A stretch of DNA of 27,092 bases from positions 1-27,092 of the forward strand of contig PWKM01000334.1 in the NCBI GenBank assembly GCA_003559755.1. Direction: 5' to 3'. Within the stretch, counting starts at the first letter, position 1. Every line of letters begins with the position of its first letter. Positions 8,010-14,873 of the stretch are shown here, piece after piece. This DNA is from Planctomycetota bacterium. GTDB taxonomy: Bacteria; Planctomycetota; PUPC01. The notes under the pieces are model-generated. The model was not told the origin of the DNA. It saw only the letters and a program-made list of their open reading frames with translations, and did no database searches. A program made the position numbers and the translations under genes.

Positions 8010-8561
8010 CTATGAGACCCGGGCGGACCGGGCGATGCCGCGCAGACGGCGCAGCCCCCGCTGGCCTCGTTTCTTTGCCGCCTCCCGCGAGATGCCGAGC
8101 GCGGCCGCTATGTCCCGGAAGGACATGTCGTGGACGATCCGGAGCCGGAGCACCGCCCGCTCTTTCTCGCCGAGCCGGTCGAGCAGACGCAGCCCGGGGA
8201 AGTCCGGCTCGGGGGCGTCGGCATCGGGAGCGACGACCAGGTCCCGTTCCGTCGCCTCGGCTTCGAGAGCTTGCTGCTCGCGGCTGCGCCTGCGTAGCTT
8301 GTCCCGGCAGATGTTCCGGAGCAGCGAGTAGAACCAGGGGGCGAACGGGCGGGCCGGGTCGTACTGGTCCCGTTTTCGGATGACGCGCAGAAAGGCGTCC
8401 TGCACCGCGTCCTCGGCTGCGGCCCGGTCCTTCAGCATCTGGGCGGCGACACCAAGAGCCGGGCTGATGAACTCCTCGGCCAGCGCGTCGAACGCCTCGG
8501 CGTCATCGTGCCGCTGAAACCGGGCCATCAGCTCTTCGGGTGTCGGGTCCGCCTGTTCCAT
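8010..8561 (-). CDS. ECF-type RNA polymerase sigma factor
   Basis: The 183-residue protein has sigma region 2 at about residues 24-92, including AEDAVQDAFLRV (49-60) and RPFAPWFYSLLRNICRD. Region 4 is at about 125-178, with a helix-turn-helix in MSFRDIAAALGISREAAKKR. The linker between them is rich in Asp/Glu/Ala, and there are no regions 1 or 3, as expected for the extracytoplasmic function group. It directs RNA polymerase to a regulon that is probably controlled by the downstream membrane anti-sigma factor. A good ribosome-binding site (AAAGGTG) precedes the ATG. The upstream promoter looks like a housekeeping TTGnnn/TAGAAT site rather than a GGAAC-type ECF site, so strong autoregulation is not evident. 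Confidence 0.95.
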   Translation of the reverse strand: MEQADPTPEELMARFQRHDDAEAFDALAEEFISPALGVAAQMLKDRAAAEDAVQDAFLRVIRKRDQYDPARPFAPWFYSLLRNICRDKLRRRSREQQALEAEATERDLVVAPDADAPEPDFPGLRLLDRLGEKERAVLRLRIVHDMSFRDIAAALGISREAAKKRGQRGLRRLRGIARSARVS

Positions 8562-8591
8562 CGATCACCTTTACCTGTCCCTGTTTCCTCG

Positions 8592-8620
8592 ATTCTATCG
8601 GGGGTGGAAATGTCGGGCAA
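8592..8620 (-). promoter_or_regulatory. Likely sigma-70 type promoter of the ECF sigma / anti-sigma pair
   Basis: On the minus strand TTGCCC (8615-8620) and TAGAAT (8592-8597) are separated by 17 bp. They lie in the 72-bp gap between the MFS gene end and the sigma factor start. Transcription would begin near 8585, about 25 nt before the ATG at 8561. Confidence 0.45.
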
Positions 8621-8633
8621 GCCGGGGCGGGCT

Positions 8634-9908
8634 TCAGTCGCTGGCGGGCTGCCGGGCGGGCCGGTACACCTCGGCCGGTTCCATCTCGGGTTTGGCCGGG
8701 GCCGGCTCGTCTTCCTCGGCCGGTTCGCCGCCGTCCTGGACCCGCCATATCACCAGCCCGGCGGACAGGAACAGGACGAGGGTGGTGAGGATGAACGGTG
8801 CGCGGAGCCCGATCCCCGCGGCGATATACCCGCCGGTGAACGCGCCGGTGCCCCAGCCGAGCCCCTTGAGGGATGCGACCAGCCCGTAGGCCTTGCCCAG
8901 GTGTCTGTCGTGGATGATATGCCGGATGATGGCGTTGGCGCTGGGCATAATCCCGGCCGCGGCAAAGCCATACAGGGCGCGGAGCACGTAGAACTGCGGG
9001 ATGGTGCGTGCCAGGCCCAGAGCCAGGGTGGTGAACGCGGCGAAGACCACGCTGCCGATGAGCAGGCGCTTGTGCCCCCAGTGGTCGCTGAACCAGCCGA
9101 GCAGGCCGGCCGAGACCGCCGATGCGATGCCGGCCACCCCGATGATCCGGCCGGTCAGCGCCCGGACCCCCTCGTCGGTCCCGAGGATATCGCGGAGGAT
9201 GTAGGGGAAGACCGGCTGGAACGACGAGTTGGCGAACCGGATGAAGAACAGGGCGGCCATCGCGGCCATGAAGCCAGTCGTGCCCAATATCGTCCCCAGC
9301 GTCCCGAAATGGGTCTGGTTCGAGGGGGCGGGCTGCTCGAACTGTTCGTCGGCGAAGAGAAACACAAGCAGCCCAGACGTGAAAAGCAGCCCGGCGGCGA
9401 CAAAGAACGCGGGCGTAAACCCCAGGTGCTCCGCGATCTCGCCCCCGAGGAACGGCCCGATGCAGGCGCCGAAGAACACCGCGCCCTGCATCATCCCCAG
9501 GGTCCGGCCGGACCGGTTCCGCGGCGTCACACTCGCCACCAGGGCCACGCTCGCCGTGACCGTCCCGGTCAGGCAGCCCTGCAGCACGCGCAGGATGATG
9601 AGTTGGGTGACATTCCGGGCCAGGCCCATCAGGATGAGAACGAGGACGCCGCCCCACATCGCTCGCAGCAGCATCGGCTTGCGGCCGTAGCGGTCGGCGA
9701 CGAACCCCCAGATCGGGGCCGAGATCGCCATGGTCAGGCCCGCCGCGGCGATCATCCACCCGGACCAGACCGATTGCTGGGCCTGGGACATCTCGGGGTG
9801 GAGCTCGGAGATATAAAGCGGCAGGAGAGGGATGGCGAAGAAAAAGCCCGTGACCGAGAGCGTCTCCGCGATCAGGACCGCATAATAGGTTTTTCGCCAC
9901 GGGGCCAT
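8634..9908 (-). CDS. Major facilitator superfamily drug/sugar efflux transporter, MdtG-like
   Basis: The chosen ATG at 9908 gives a protein of 424 residues with about 12 membrane segments, the normal MFS size. Motif A of the superfamily is seen after TM2 (GFVADRYGRKPML), and its degenerate second copy comes at mid-protein (GWFSDHWGHKR). The N-terminal sequence (AIPLLPLYISELHP, then SVWSGWM and SAPIWG) resembles the MdtG/DHA1 group of proton-driven exporters. The frame remains open upstream to 10286, but that extension is Arg/Gly-rich and not membrane-like, and it runs across a likely promoter at 9967-9994. The shorter start is therefore preferred; GAGAG precedes it. The C-terminal 35 residues are a charged Pro/Glu/Ala tail in the cytoplasm. 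Substrate unknown. Confidence 0.9.
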   Translation of the reverse strand: MAPWRKTYYAVLIAETLSVTGFFFAIPLLPLYISELHPEMSQAQQSVWSGWMIAAAGLTMAISAPIWGFVADRYGRKPMLLRAMWGGVLVLILMGLARNVTQLIILRVLQGCLTGTVTASVALVASVTPRNRSGRTLGMMQGAVFFGACIGPFLGGEIAEHLGFTPAFFVAAGLLFTSGLLVFLFADEQFEQPAPSNQTHFGTLGTILGTTGFMAAMAALFFIRFANSSFQPVFPYILRDILGTDEGVRALTGRIIGVAGIASAVSAGLLGWFSDHWGHKRLLIGSVVFAAFTTLALGLARTIPQFYVLRALYGFAAAGIMPSANAIIRHIIHDRHLGKAYGLVASLKGLGWGTGAFTGGYIAAGIGLRAPFILTTLVLFLSAGLVIWRVQDGGEPAEEDEPAPAKPEMEPAEVYRPARQPASD

Positions 9909-9966
9909 GAAAACTCTCGGTGCAACACACCGGCGAAGGCCAACACGAGTTCGCCATCTGGGCGCT

Positions 9967-9994
9967 ATTATAAATGTGCCATGCACACACGCAA
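9967..9994 (-). promoter_or_regulatory. Likely promoter of the MFS transporter gene
   Basis: On the minus strand a perfect -10 TATAAT (9967-9972) lies 16 bp downstream of TTGCGT (9989-9994). The start of transcription would be near 9960, giving a leader of about 50 nt before the ATG at 9908. This supports the short start of the transporter. Confidence 0.5.
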
Positions 9995-10207
9995 GCGCAA
10001 GCAGCACCGCAATGCCGTGTTTTCGGGCGACCGGGACGGGCGGCGGGCCCCCGCCAATGACCCGTTCCACGCCGAAACCAGCCGGATTTTTTCCGAAACG
10101 GAATGTCCCCGACGGGCACTCTCGAGCGTAATAATCATAGAGAATAACGCACGGCCCCTGGTCACCGGGCCTGTTGGTGCATCGCCAATGTTTTGCAGAC
10201 CGGGGTC

Positions 10208-10235
10208 TTGTGGCCGAACCGTGCGGCGCTATAAT
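10208..10235 (+). promoter_or_regulatory. Likely promoter of the thioredoxin-fold/ABC cassette
   Basis: A perfect -10 TATAAT (10230-10235) follows TTGTGG (10208-10213) with a 16-bp spacer. Transcription would start near 10242 with a leader of about 75 nt. GTGCGG, the half-site of the palindrome at 10249-10263, also occurs inside the spacer (10221-10226). Confidence 0.5.
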
Positions 10236-10248
10236 GCAAATAGAGAAA

Positions 10249-10263
10249 ACCGCACAGTGCGGT
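10249..10263. repeat. 15-bp perfect palindrome just after the presumed transcription start
   Basis: The sequence ACCGCAC-A-GTGCGGT is a 7-bp inverted repeat around one base. It covers about +8 to +22 of the presumed ABC cassette transcript, a classic place for a repressor operator. A one-base centre makes a stable RNA hairpin less likely than a dimeric protein site. No regulator gene adjoins it. Confidence 0.45.
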
Positions 10264-10316
10264 ACGAATGGCCGAGATTCCGGCAATGGTGCCGGCAGAG
10301 AAGCGAGGGATGATCG

Positions 10317-11117
10317 ATGATGAAAAGCACAAGATTTGGCGTAATTGCGGTGACTGTCGCCGCTTTGTTCCTGGCGTCAGCGGCGGTCCCAAGCGTCGCT
10401 CGGGCCTGTGCGATCAGCCAGTTCGCCCTGGCCGAGCAAGAGGACCTGCCCCCGTTCACATTCGTGCTGTTCTATGACCCGGGCAACGAGGCCGACGACG
10501 AATCGCTGGAGACGCTCAAGAAACTGAACGAAAAGTGGGAGGAGCGGGCGAACGTGGTGTTCGAGGCCATCGACGTGAGTACGGAGCGCGGCCGTCGGCT
10601 GGCCGAGTACTGGCAGGTCAAGGAATATCCGGTGACCTACGTCCTCGCCCCGACGAACTGGGCTCTGGCCGTGTTCGAGGGGAAGCTCGATTTCGACGAG
10701 GCGGAGAAGCTGATGACCTCGCCCGGAAAGCAGAAACTGGCCGAAGCCCTGGCAAAACACACGGTCGTCTTCCTCGTCCTGGGAACCGAGAAGACAAATC
10801 GGTACGAGGAGATTCTCAATGCGGCGAAGAAGGCCCAGGAGGACGTGGCCAAGTGGATGGAGATCAAGTCGGAGATCGTGATTGTTGACCCCACCGACGA
10901 ACGGGAGGCCAAGCTGTTGCAGAACCTCGGCCTCGAGGGGCCGCCGGAGAACGCACAGGTGTTCGTCACCTACGGCGATGGCCTGGCAGTGATCGAGGAG
11001 GTCCACCGGGAAAAAGTCGAGGACGCCCTCGCGTTCACCATCCAAGTCCTGGGGACCGCCGACCAGTGCTCGCTGGGCCGGCACATCTTCGGCGAACCGT
11101 TGCTCATGGGGAAATAA
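10317..11117 (+). CDS. Exported protein with two tandem thioredoxin-like folds lacking CxxC
   Basis: The 266-residue product starts with a signal peptide (MMKSTR, hydrophobic stretch to about 24, likely cleavage after Ala30 in VARA). The mature chain then begins at Cys31. It is not a canonical lipobox because Arg occupies position -2. Two thioredoxin-like units follow. The first is at about 45-135, with FTFVLFYDPG, VVFEAIDVS and the cis-Pro-like segment KEYPVTYVL. The second is at about 148-245, with TVVFLVLGTE, SEIVIVDP and NAQVFVTYGDG. Neither has a CxxC, so oxidoreductase activity is not expected. Mature cysteines are only Cys31 and Cys251. The ribosome-binding site GAGGGA is 6 nt before the ATG. 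It is the first gene of the cassette with permease-ATPase-permease and probably works in the periplasm with them. Exact function unknown. Confidence 0.8.
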   Translation: MMKSTRFGVIAVTVAALFLASAAVPSVARACAISQFALAEQEDLPPFTFVLFYDPGNEADDESLETLKKLNEKWEERANVVFEAIDVSTERGRRLAEYWQVKEYPVTYVLAPTNWALAVFEGKLDFDEAEKLMTSPGKQKLAEALAKHTVVFLVLGTEKTNRYEEILNAAKKAQEDVAKWMEIKSEIVIVDPTDEREAKLLQNLGLEGPPENAQVFVTYGDGLAVIEEVHREKVEDALAFTIQVLGTADQCSLGRHIFGEPLLMGK

Positions 11118-11137
11118 GGGAAAACGGGTATTTAAAC

Positions 11138-12367
11138 ATGCGTATACGAAATATCGTCTGGAAAGAACTCAGACACCGAAAGGGCGGCGCGCTCATCATC
11201 CTGGCCGGCGTCGTCCTCTCGGTCATGATGGTGGTCGGCATCCAGCGCGTGTCGCTGGGGTCGATCAACGAGATGCGGCTGGCCATGCTCGAGATGGGCA
11301 AAAACCTGGTCATCCTGCCCGAAGGAGTCGATGAAAACCACTACTGGTCGGGCGATTTTTCCCGGGCGACCACCACCCTCTACGAGGAAGACCTCGAATC
11401 GGTCGCCGAGTACGCCATGTACATCCACCAGCCCAGGGTGCTCGCCCGTCACTTCCAGGGCAGCTTCCAGCGGCCGGTCACCATCGACGGCCGCCGGCTG
11501 GTCCTGTCGGGGATTCTGGTCAAGATCGACAGGGCGGCCCCGGCGGTCATCACCGAGGATGCTCAAAGACCGATCCCCGACGGCGAGACCGAGCTCGGAT
11601 ACCACGCCGCCAGGCAGCTCGGCCTGGAGGAAGGCGATCTCCTCGAAGGCATCTGGAGATATGAGGGAGAGCGCCTGGACGCCCCGGCGTTCACCGTACG
11701 GGAGGTCCGGCCGGAGACCGGTACCATCGAGGACTACCGGGTCCTGATCAACATCGTGACCGCTCGCGAAATCTTTGGTGTGGAAGAACCTGTGGTCAAC
11801 GTCGTCGAGGCGGTCGGCTGCGTGTGCTCCCCCCAGTTCCTGCCCATCCTGGCCAGCCGGATGGAAGAATGGCTGCGAGAAGAGCGAGGCCGGCCGGTGA
11901 ACGTCCAGCACTTCCAGGCCGTCGCCGAGGCCCGGTCGGCCGCTCGGCTGACATCAGTGCGTGATGCCAACGTGATCAGTTTCTTCGTTATCCTGTTCGG
12001 AGCCCTGCTCATCGGCGGGTATTCGGTACTCAACGCCCACGAGCGCCGCCAGGAGACCGGCATCCTGCTCGCCATCAGCGCCCGCCCGCGGCATATTGCC
12101 TGGGCCATGCTCCAGAAGATGCTCCTGCTCGGCCTCGTCGGCGGGGTCATCGGCTGCTGGCTGACCGACGTGGTTCTCCGGCACTACGGGGTGCCATTCG
12201 TCGGCCAACTGCAAGGGGCGATGAGGCCCTACATGCTCGCTATGACCGGCTGGCAGATGTATGCATTGGCGATTGGGCTGGCCCTGACGTTGACCGCTCT
12301 GCCCGGGCTGGTCGGTGTGTGGATTGCCTCGCGGACCGATCCTGCAGAAACCTTACGGGAGTTATAA
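11138..12367 (+). CDS. ABC transporter permease, FtsX/MacB type (first paralogue)
   Basis: The protein is 409 residues from the ATG at 11138. An in-frame ATG further upstream (11066) overlaps the previous gene and adds non-membrane sequence, and the second permease begins in the same way (MRI..V.KELRHR), so the later start is chosen. Topology is FtsX-like: one N-terminal membrane helix (about 17-36), a large extracytoplasmic domain of about 240 residues, then three C-terminal helices (starting VISFFVILFGALLIGG). The FtsX signature ERRQETGILLAISARPRH lies between the last helices. This class does not usually pump small solutes; it couples ATP use to periplasmic events or to lipoprotein/peptide handling. 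A CxC pair, Cys228-Val-Cys230, sits in the extracytoplasmic domain and is absent from the paralogue. It begins 20 bp after the upstream stop. Confidence 0.87.
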   Translation: MRIRNIVWKELRHRKGGALIILAGVVLSVMMVVGIQRVSLGSINEMRLAMLEMGKNLVILPEGVDENHYWSGDFSRATTTLYEEDLESVAEYAMYIHQPRVLARHFQGSFQRPVTIDGRRLVLSGILVKIDRAAPAVITEDAQRPIPDGETELGYHAARQLGLEEGDLLEGIWRYEGERLDAPAFTVREVRPETGTIEDYRVLINIVTAREIFGVEEPVVNVVEAVGCVCSPQFLPILASRMEEWLREERGRPVNVQHFQAVAEARSAARLTSVRDANVISFFVILFGALLIGGYSVLNAHERRQETGILLAISARPRHIAWAMLQKMLLLGLVGGVIGCWLTDVVLRHYGVPFVGQLQGAMRPYMLAMTGWQMYALAIGLALTLTALPGLVGVWIASRTDPAETLREL

Positions 12368-12371
12368 TCTG

Positions 12372-13049
12372 ATGATAGACGTTCAGAACGTGTCGAAAAT
12401 CTACGGCAGTAACCACCAGGCGATCCGGGCGCTCGACGATATCAACATCAAGGTCGATCGCGGCGAGTTCGTCGCCATCGTCGGCCCCAGCGGCAGCGGG
12501 AAGACCACCCTGCTGCTCACCATGGGCGGCCTGCTCACCCCGACGTCGGGCAAGGTGCTCATTGATGGCGCCTCGTTTTACGACGTGGGCGGCCCGGCCC
12601 GCACAGCCATGCGGCTGAAGTACTGCGGCTTCATGTTCCAGACCTTCCACCTCATCCCGTACCTGACCGCCATTGAAAACGTGCAGCTCCCCTTGATCAC
12701 CACGGGGATGAACGCCCGCAGCCAGCGCGAGATGGCCGAGGAATGCCTGCGGACCGTCGGCCTGGAAGAACGAACGAACCAGAAGGCCTCGAAGCTGAGC
12801 GTGGGCGAGATGCAGCGGGTTGCCCTGGCTCGAGCACTTGTCAACCGGCCTGGCCTGATCTTCGCCGACGAGCCCACCGCCAACCTCGATGCCGAGACCG
12901 CCGAACTGGTCATCGATTACCTCCAGACGTTCAAGAGCGAAGGGATCGCCGTGATCCTCGTGACCCACGACGACCGCCTGGGACAGGTGGCCGACCGCAT
13001 TGTGCAGATTCGTCAGGGCAAGATCGTCGAGGAAACCGACAAGGGATAA
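12372..13049 (+). CDS. ABC transporter ATP-binding protein, LolD/MacB type
   Basis: The ATPase is 225 residues with all nucleotide-binding motifs. Walker A is GPSGSGKTT (38-46). The Q-loop region is CGFMFQTFHLIPYLTAIENV. The signature LSVGEMQ (142-148) has V in place of the usual G. Walker B is LIFADEP (162-168) with catalytic Glu167, and the H-loop is VTHDD. The sequence around the signature and TANLD resembles LolD, FtsE and MacB ATPases, which pair with FtsX-type permeases. The ATG at 12372 lies only 4 bp after the stop of the first permease, implying coupled translation. An in-frame ATG at 12315 would overlap the permease and adds no conserved sequence. It serves the heterodimer of the two flanking permeases. 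Confidence 0.95.
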   Translation: MIDVQNVSKIYGSNHQAIRALDDINIKVDRGEFVAIVGPSGSGKTTLLLTMGGLLTPTSGKVLIDGASFYDVGGPARTAMRLKYCGFMFQTFHLIPYLTAIENVQLPLITTGMNARSQREMAEECLRTVGLEERTNQKASKLSVGEMQRVALARALVNRPGLIFADEPTANLDAETAELVIDYLQTFKSEGIAVILVTHDDRLGQVADRIVQIRQGKIVEETDKG

Positions 13050-13054
13050 CCGAT

Positions 13055-14404
13055 ATGCGTATTCATCACGTCGTCCTCAAGGAACTGCGCCACCGATGGA
13101 CCACCACCCTGGTCATCCTGGGGGCCGTGGTCCTCTGCGTCGGGATCATCGTCCTCATATTGCGCATCCAGCAGGGCTCGATGGCCGAACTGCAGCGGAC
13201 CATGGGCAGGTTGGGCAACAACGTCGTGATCCTGCACGAGGACCACACACTCTCAGACTATTTCACCGGCAACCTGGGCGAAAAGGTCTTTCCCCAGACA
13301 CACGCCGCCGTCGCCGTACGGGTCGAGCCGCCCGTCCTCGAGCGAGCCCAGACCTTCTACCAGCGAAAAGTCACGTTCACCGACCCCGATAATCCCGACG
13401 ACCCCGACGGATGGGTGGAACTCGTTCTGTGCGGCGTCGGCCCCGAGCTGGGCGAGGCGGGCCTCGTGGAGCCCCGAGTGGCGGAAGGGGCGGCCGAACT
13501 GGGCAGCACGGCCGCCGAAAAGCTGGAAGACCACCTCGTCGGCAACATGCTGATCATCCCTTACCAGGGTCCGGAGGCCCAACCAGTAACCCAGGAGGAA
13601 CCGACCGGCCTGCCGCCACATCTCCGGCGTGGGCCGGGAGAACGCCGACGCTCCGGCAGTGATGCCCAAGTGCGCGTCAGAAGAACCCGACAGCGGACCG
13701 GGACCATCAAGGATTACATGGTGTTCGTGGACCTCGACGTGGCAAGACGACTTTACGGGCTGGTTGACCCCGAGACGGACGAAATGCAAATGGTGGTCAA
13801 CGTCGTCGAAGGCGTGAGCCGGTTCAGACCGCAGCGCGAACTGCTCTACGGCGATGTCCCGGCTGACGGACTCGCGGCCGCCGCCGAGCGCGCGGCCCAG
13901 CGCGACCCGATCACGGAAACGGTCGAGGCCATCCAGGCCCGGGCGGAAGGCGTGGGTGAACCGGGCATCACGGTCTATTCGATGCGCGGCGAGGCCCGGG
14001 CACGGGACCAGGCGATCACCAGCAGGGCGGAACGGATGCACCTTGTGGCGGTCGGCGTGTTCGTGTTCGGAGCACTGCTCGTAGGCGGATACACCGTTCT
14101 CAACGTGCGGCAGCGGCGGAAGGAGATCGGGATCATGCTGGCCATCGCCGCCCGACCGAAGCACCTCAATATCATGTTCCTGGAGAAGATGTTCATCCTC
14201 GCACTCGCCGGCGGGGTGATCGGGGCCGTGCTGGGCAGCATCGCCGCCGCGCGATGGGGGCCGCCGGGCACCGCGCTCGTCGGGCCGTGGGCGACCTACG
14301 GACTGGCCATATTGGTCGCCCTGGTGGTCACCATGCTCCCCAGCTTGGCGGGCGTCTTCGTCGCCAGCCACATCGACCCGGCCAATACACTCCGGGACCT
14401 CTGA
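13055..14404 (+). CDS. ABC transporter permease, FtsX/MacB type (second paralogue)
   Basis: The protein is 449 residues from the ATG at 13055, 5 bp after the ATPase stop, with AAGGG about 10 nt upstream. It is clearly paralogous to the permease at 11138-12367. Shared landmarks are the N-terminal KELRHR, a TGTIKDYMVFVDL segment (TGTIEDYRVLINI in the other), MVVNVVEGV, and the C-terminal GALLVGGYTVLNVRQRRKEI. It has one N-terminal helix (about 16-36), a longer extracytoplasmic domain (about 280 residues) and three C-terminal helices. Compared with the first paralogue it carries an insertion rich in Pro/Arg/Gly (about 175-210) and another Ala/Glu-rich one (about 270-300), and it lacks the CxC pair. 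The two permeases probably form a heterodimer with the ATPase. Confidence 0.87.
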   Translation: MRIHHVVLKELRHRWTTTLVILGAVVLCVGIIVLILRIQQGSMAELQRTMGRLGNNVVILHEDHTLSDYFTGNLGEKVFPQTHAAVAVRVEPPVLERAQTFYQRKVTFTDPDNPDDPDGWVELVLCGVGPELGEAGLVEPRVAEGAAELGSTAAEKLEDHLVGNMLIIPYQGPEAQPVTQEEPTGLPPHLRRGPGERRRSGSDAQVRVRRTRQRTGTIKDYMVFVDLDVARRLYGLVDPETDEMQMVVNVVEGVSRFRPQRELLYGDVPADGLAAAAERAAQRDPITETVEAIQARAEGVGEPGITVYSMRGEARARDQAITSRAERMHLVAVGVFVFGALLVGGYTVLNVRQRRKEIGIMLAIAARPKHLNIMFLEKMFILALAGGVIGAVLGSIAAARWGPPGTALVGPWATYGLAILVALVVTMLPSLAGVFVASHIDPANTLRDL

Positions 14405-14447
14405 CCCGTCGGCCCACCACCCGGTCCACCGCGATCTCCCACACGGC

Positions 14448-14873
14448 CTACTCGCCCTCCGGCGGGTACTTCTGGCTGTAGTTCCACGGGCAGCCGTACT
14501 GTTCCGCCAGCCGGCGCAGCTTTCTCAGCGCGGACTCGTAGAGCGGGGAGAACGTCTCATGGTCGGCGCCACAGAAATACGTGCGACAGCCCAGCGGGCG
14601 ATGCCGGTGGACCGTGCATTGGCCGTCGAGCTGGAATCCACACCGACCGGCCGCACCCTGCGGCAGGCGGTTGATCCCCTCTCGGTCCAACAGAAACGCC
14701 AGTTCGAGCGTGCTGAGATAAAGCCGGAACCCGTGCCCGGCCAGGTTGCAGCAGTCCCCGCACGCCCGGCAGGTGTGGCCGAGCCGGTCGAGCTCGGCCT
14801 CGAGCTCCGCATAGACCGCCGCGACGCGTTCGAGGCATTCGGTCGGGACGTCAGCTTCGGGCGAGTCGGGCAT
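14448..14873 (-). CDS. YkgJ-type cysteine cluster protein (putative Fe-S or zinc cluster)
   Basis: The 141-residue protein has the cysteine pattern of the YkgJ/UPF0153 family. It has CRACGDCC (Cys35, Cys38, Cys41, Cys42), then Cys78, Cys86 in GQCTVHRHRP, Cys96 in GCRTYFC and Cys101. Members are thought to bind a metal cluster, probably Fe-S; some accompany modification of flagellar or other proteins, but most have no known role. The ATG at 14873 overlaps the end of the upstream HEAT-like gene by 23 bp and has GGAAA about 4-8 nt before it. An alternative in-frame ATG at 14906 would enlarge the overlap. The overlap implies translational coupling with that repeat protein. Confidence 0.88.
   Translation of the reverse strand: MPDSPEADVPTECLERVAAVYAELEAELDRLGHTCRACGDCCNLAGHGFRLYLSTLELAFLLDREGINRLPQGAAGRCGFQLDGQCTVHRHRPLGCRTYFCGADHETFSPLYESALRKLRRLAEQYGCPWNYSQKYPPEGE

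Larger units (their letters stand above)
9909..10316. other. 408-bp divergent intergenic region
   Basis: No gene is supported here. The region separates the MFS gene (leftward) from the thioredoxin-fold/ABC cassette (rightward). It is less G+C-rich than its surroundings and holds one likely promoter per strand (9967-9994 minus, 10208-10235 plus) and a 15-bp palindrome at 10249-10263. About 210 bp between the two promoters show no recognisable coding, RNA gene or riboswitch. A weak GGCCC/GGGCC pairing near 10153-10171 lacks a T-run and is not called a terminator. Confidence 0.7.

Noticed and set aside
9909..10286. An in-frame N-terminal extension of the MFS transporter up to an ATG at 10286
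   Set aside because: The added 126 residues are not membrane-like, cross a TATAAT promoter, and would make the protein far longer than the family norm.
10395..10415. Lipoprotein signal for the thioredoxin-fold protein (Cys31 after VARA)
   Set aside because: Arg at position -2 and Ala at -3 do not fit a lipobox. Ordinary signal peptidase cleavage after Ala30 is more likely, although lipidation cannot be fully excluded.
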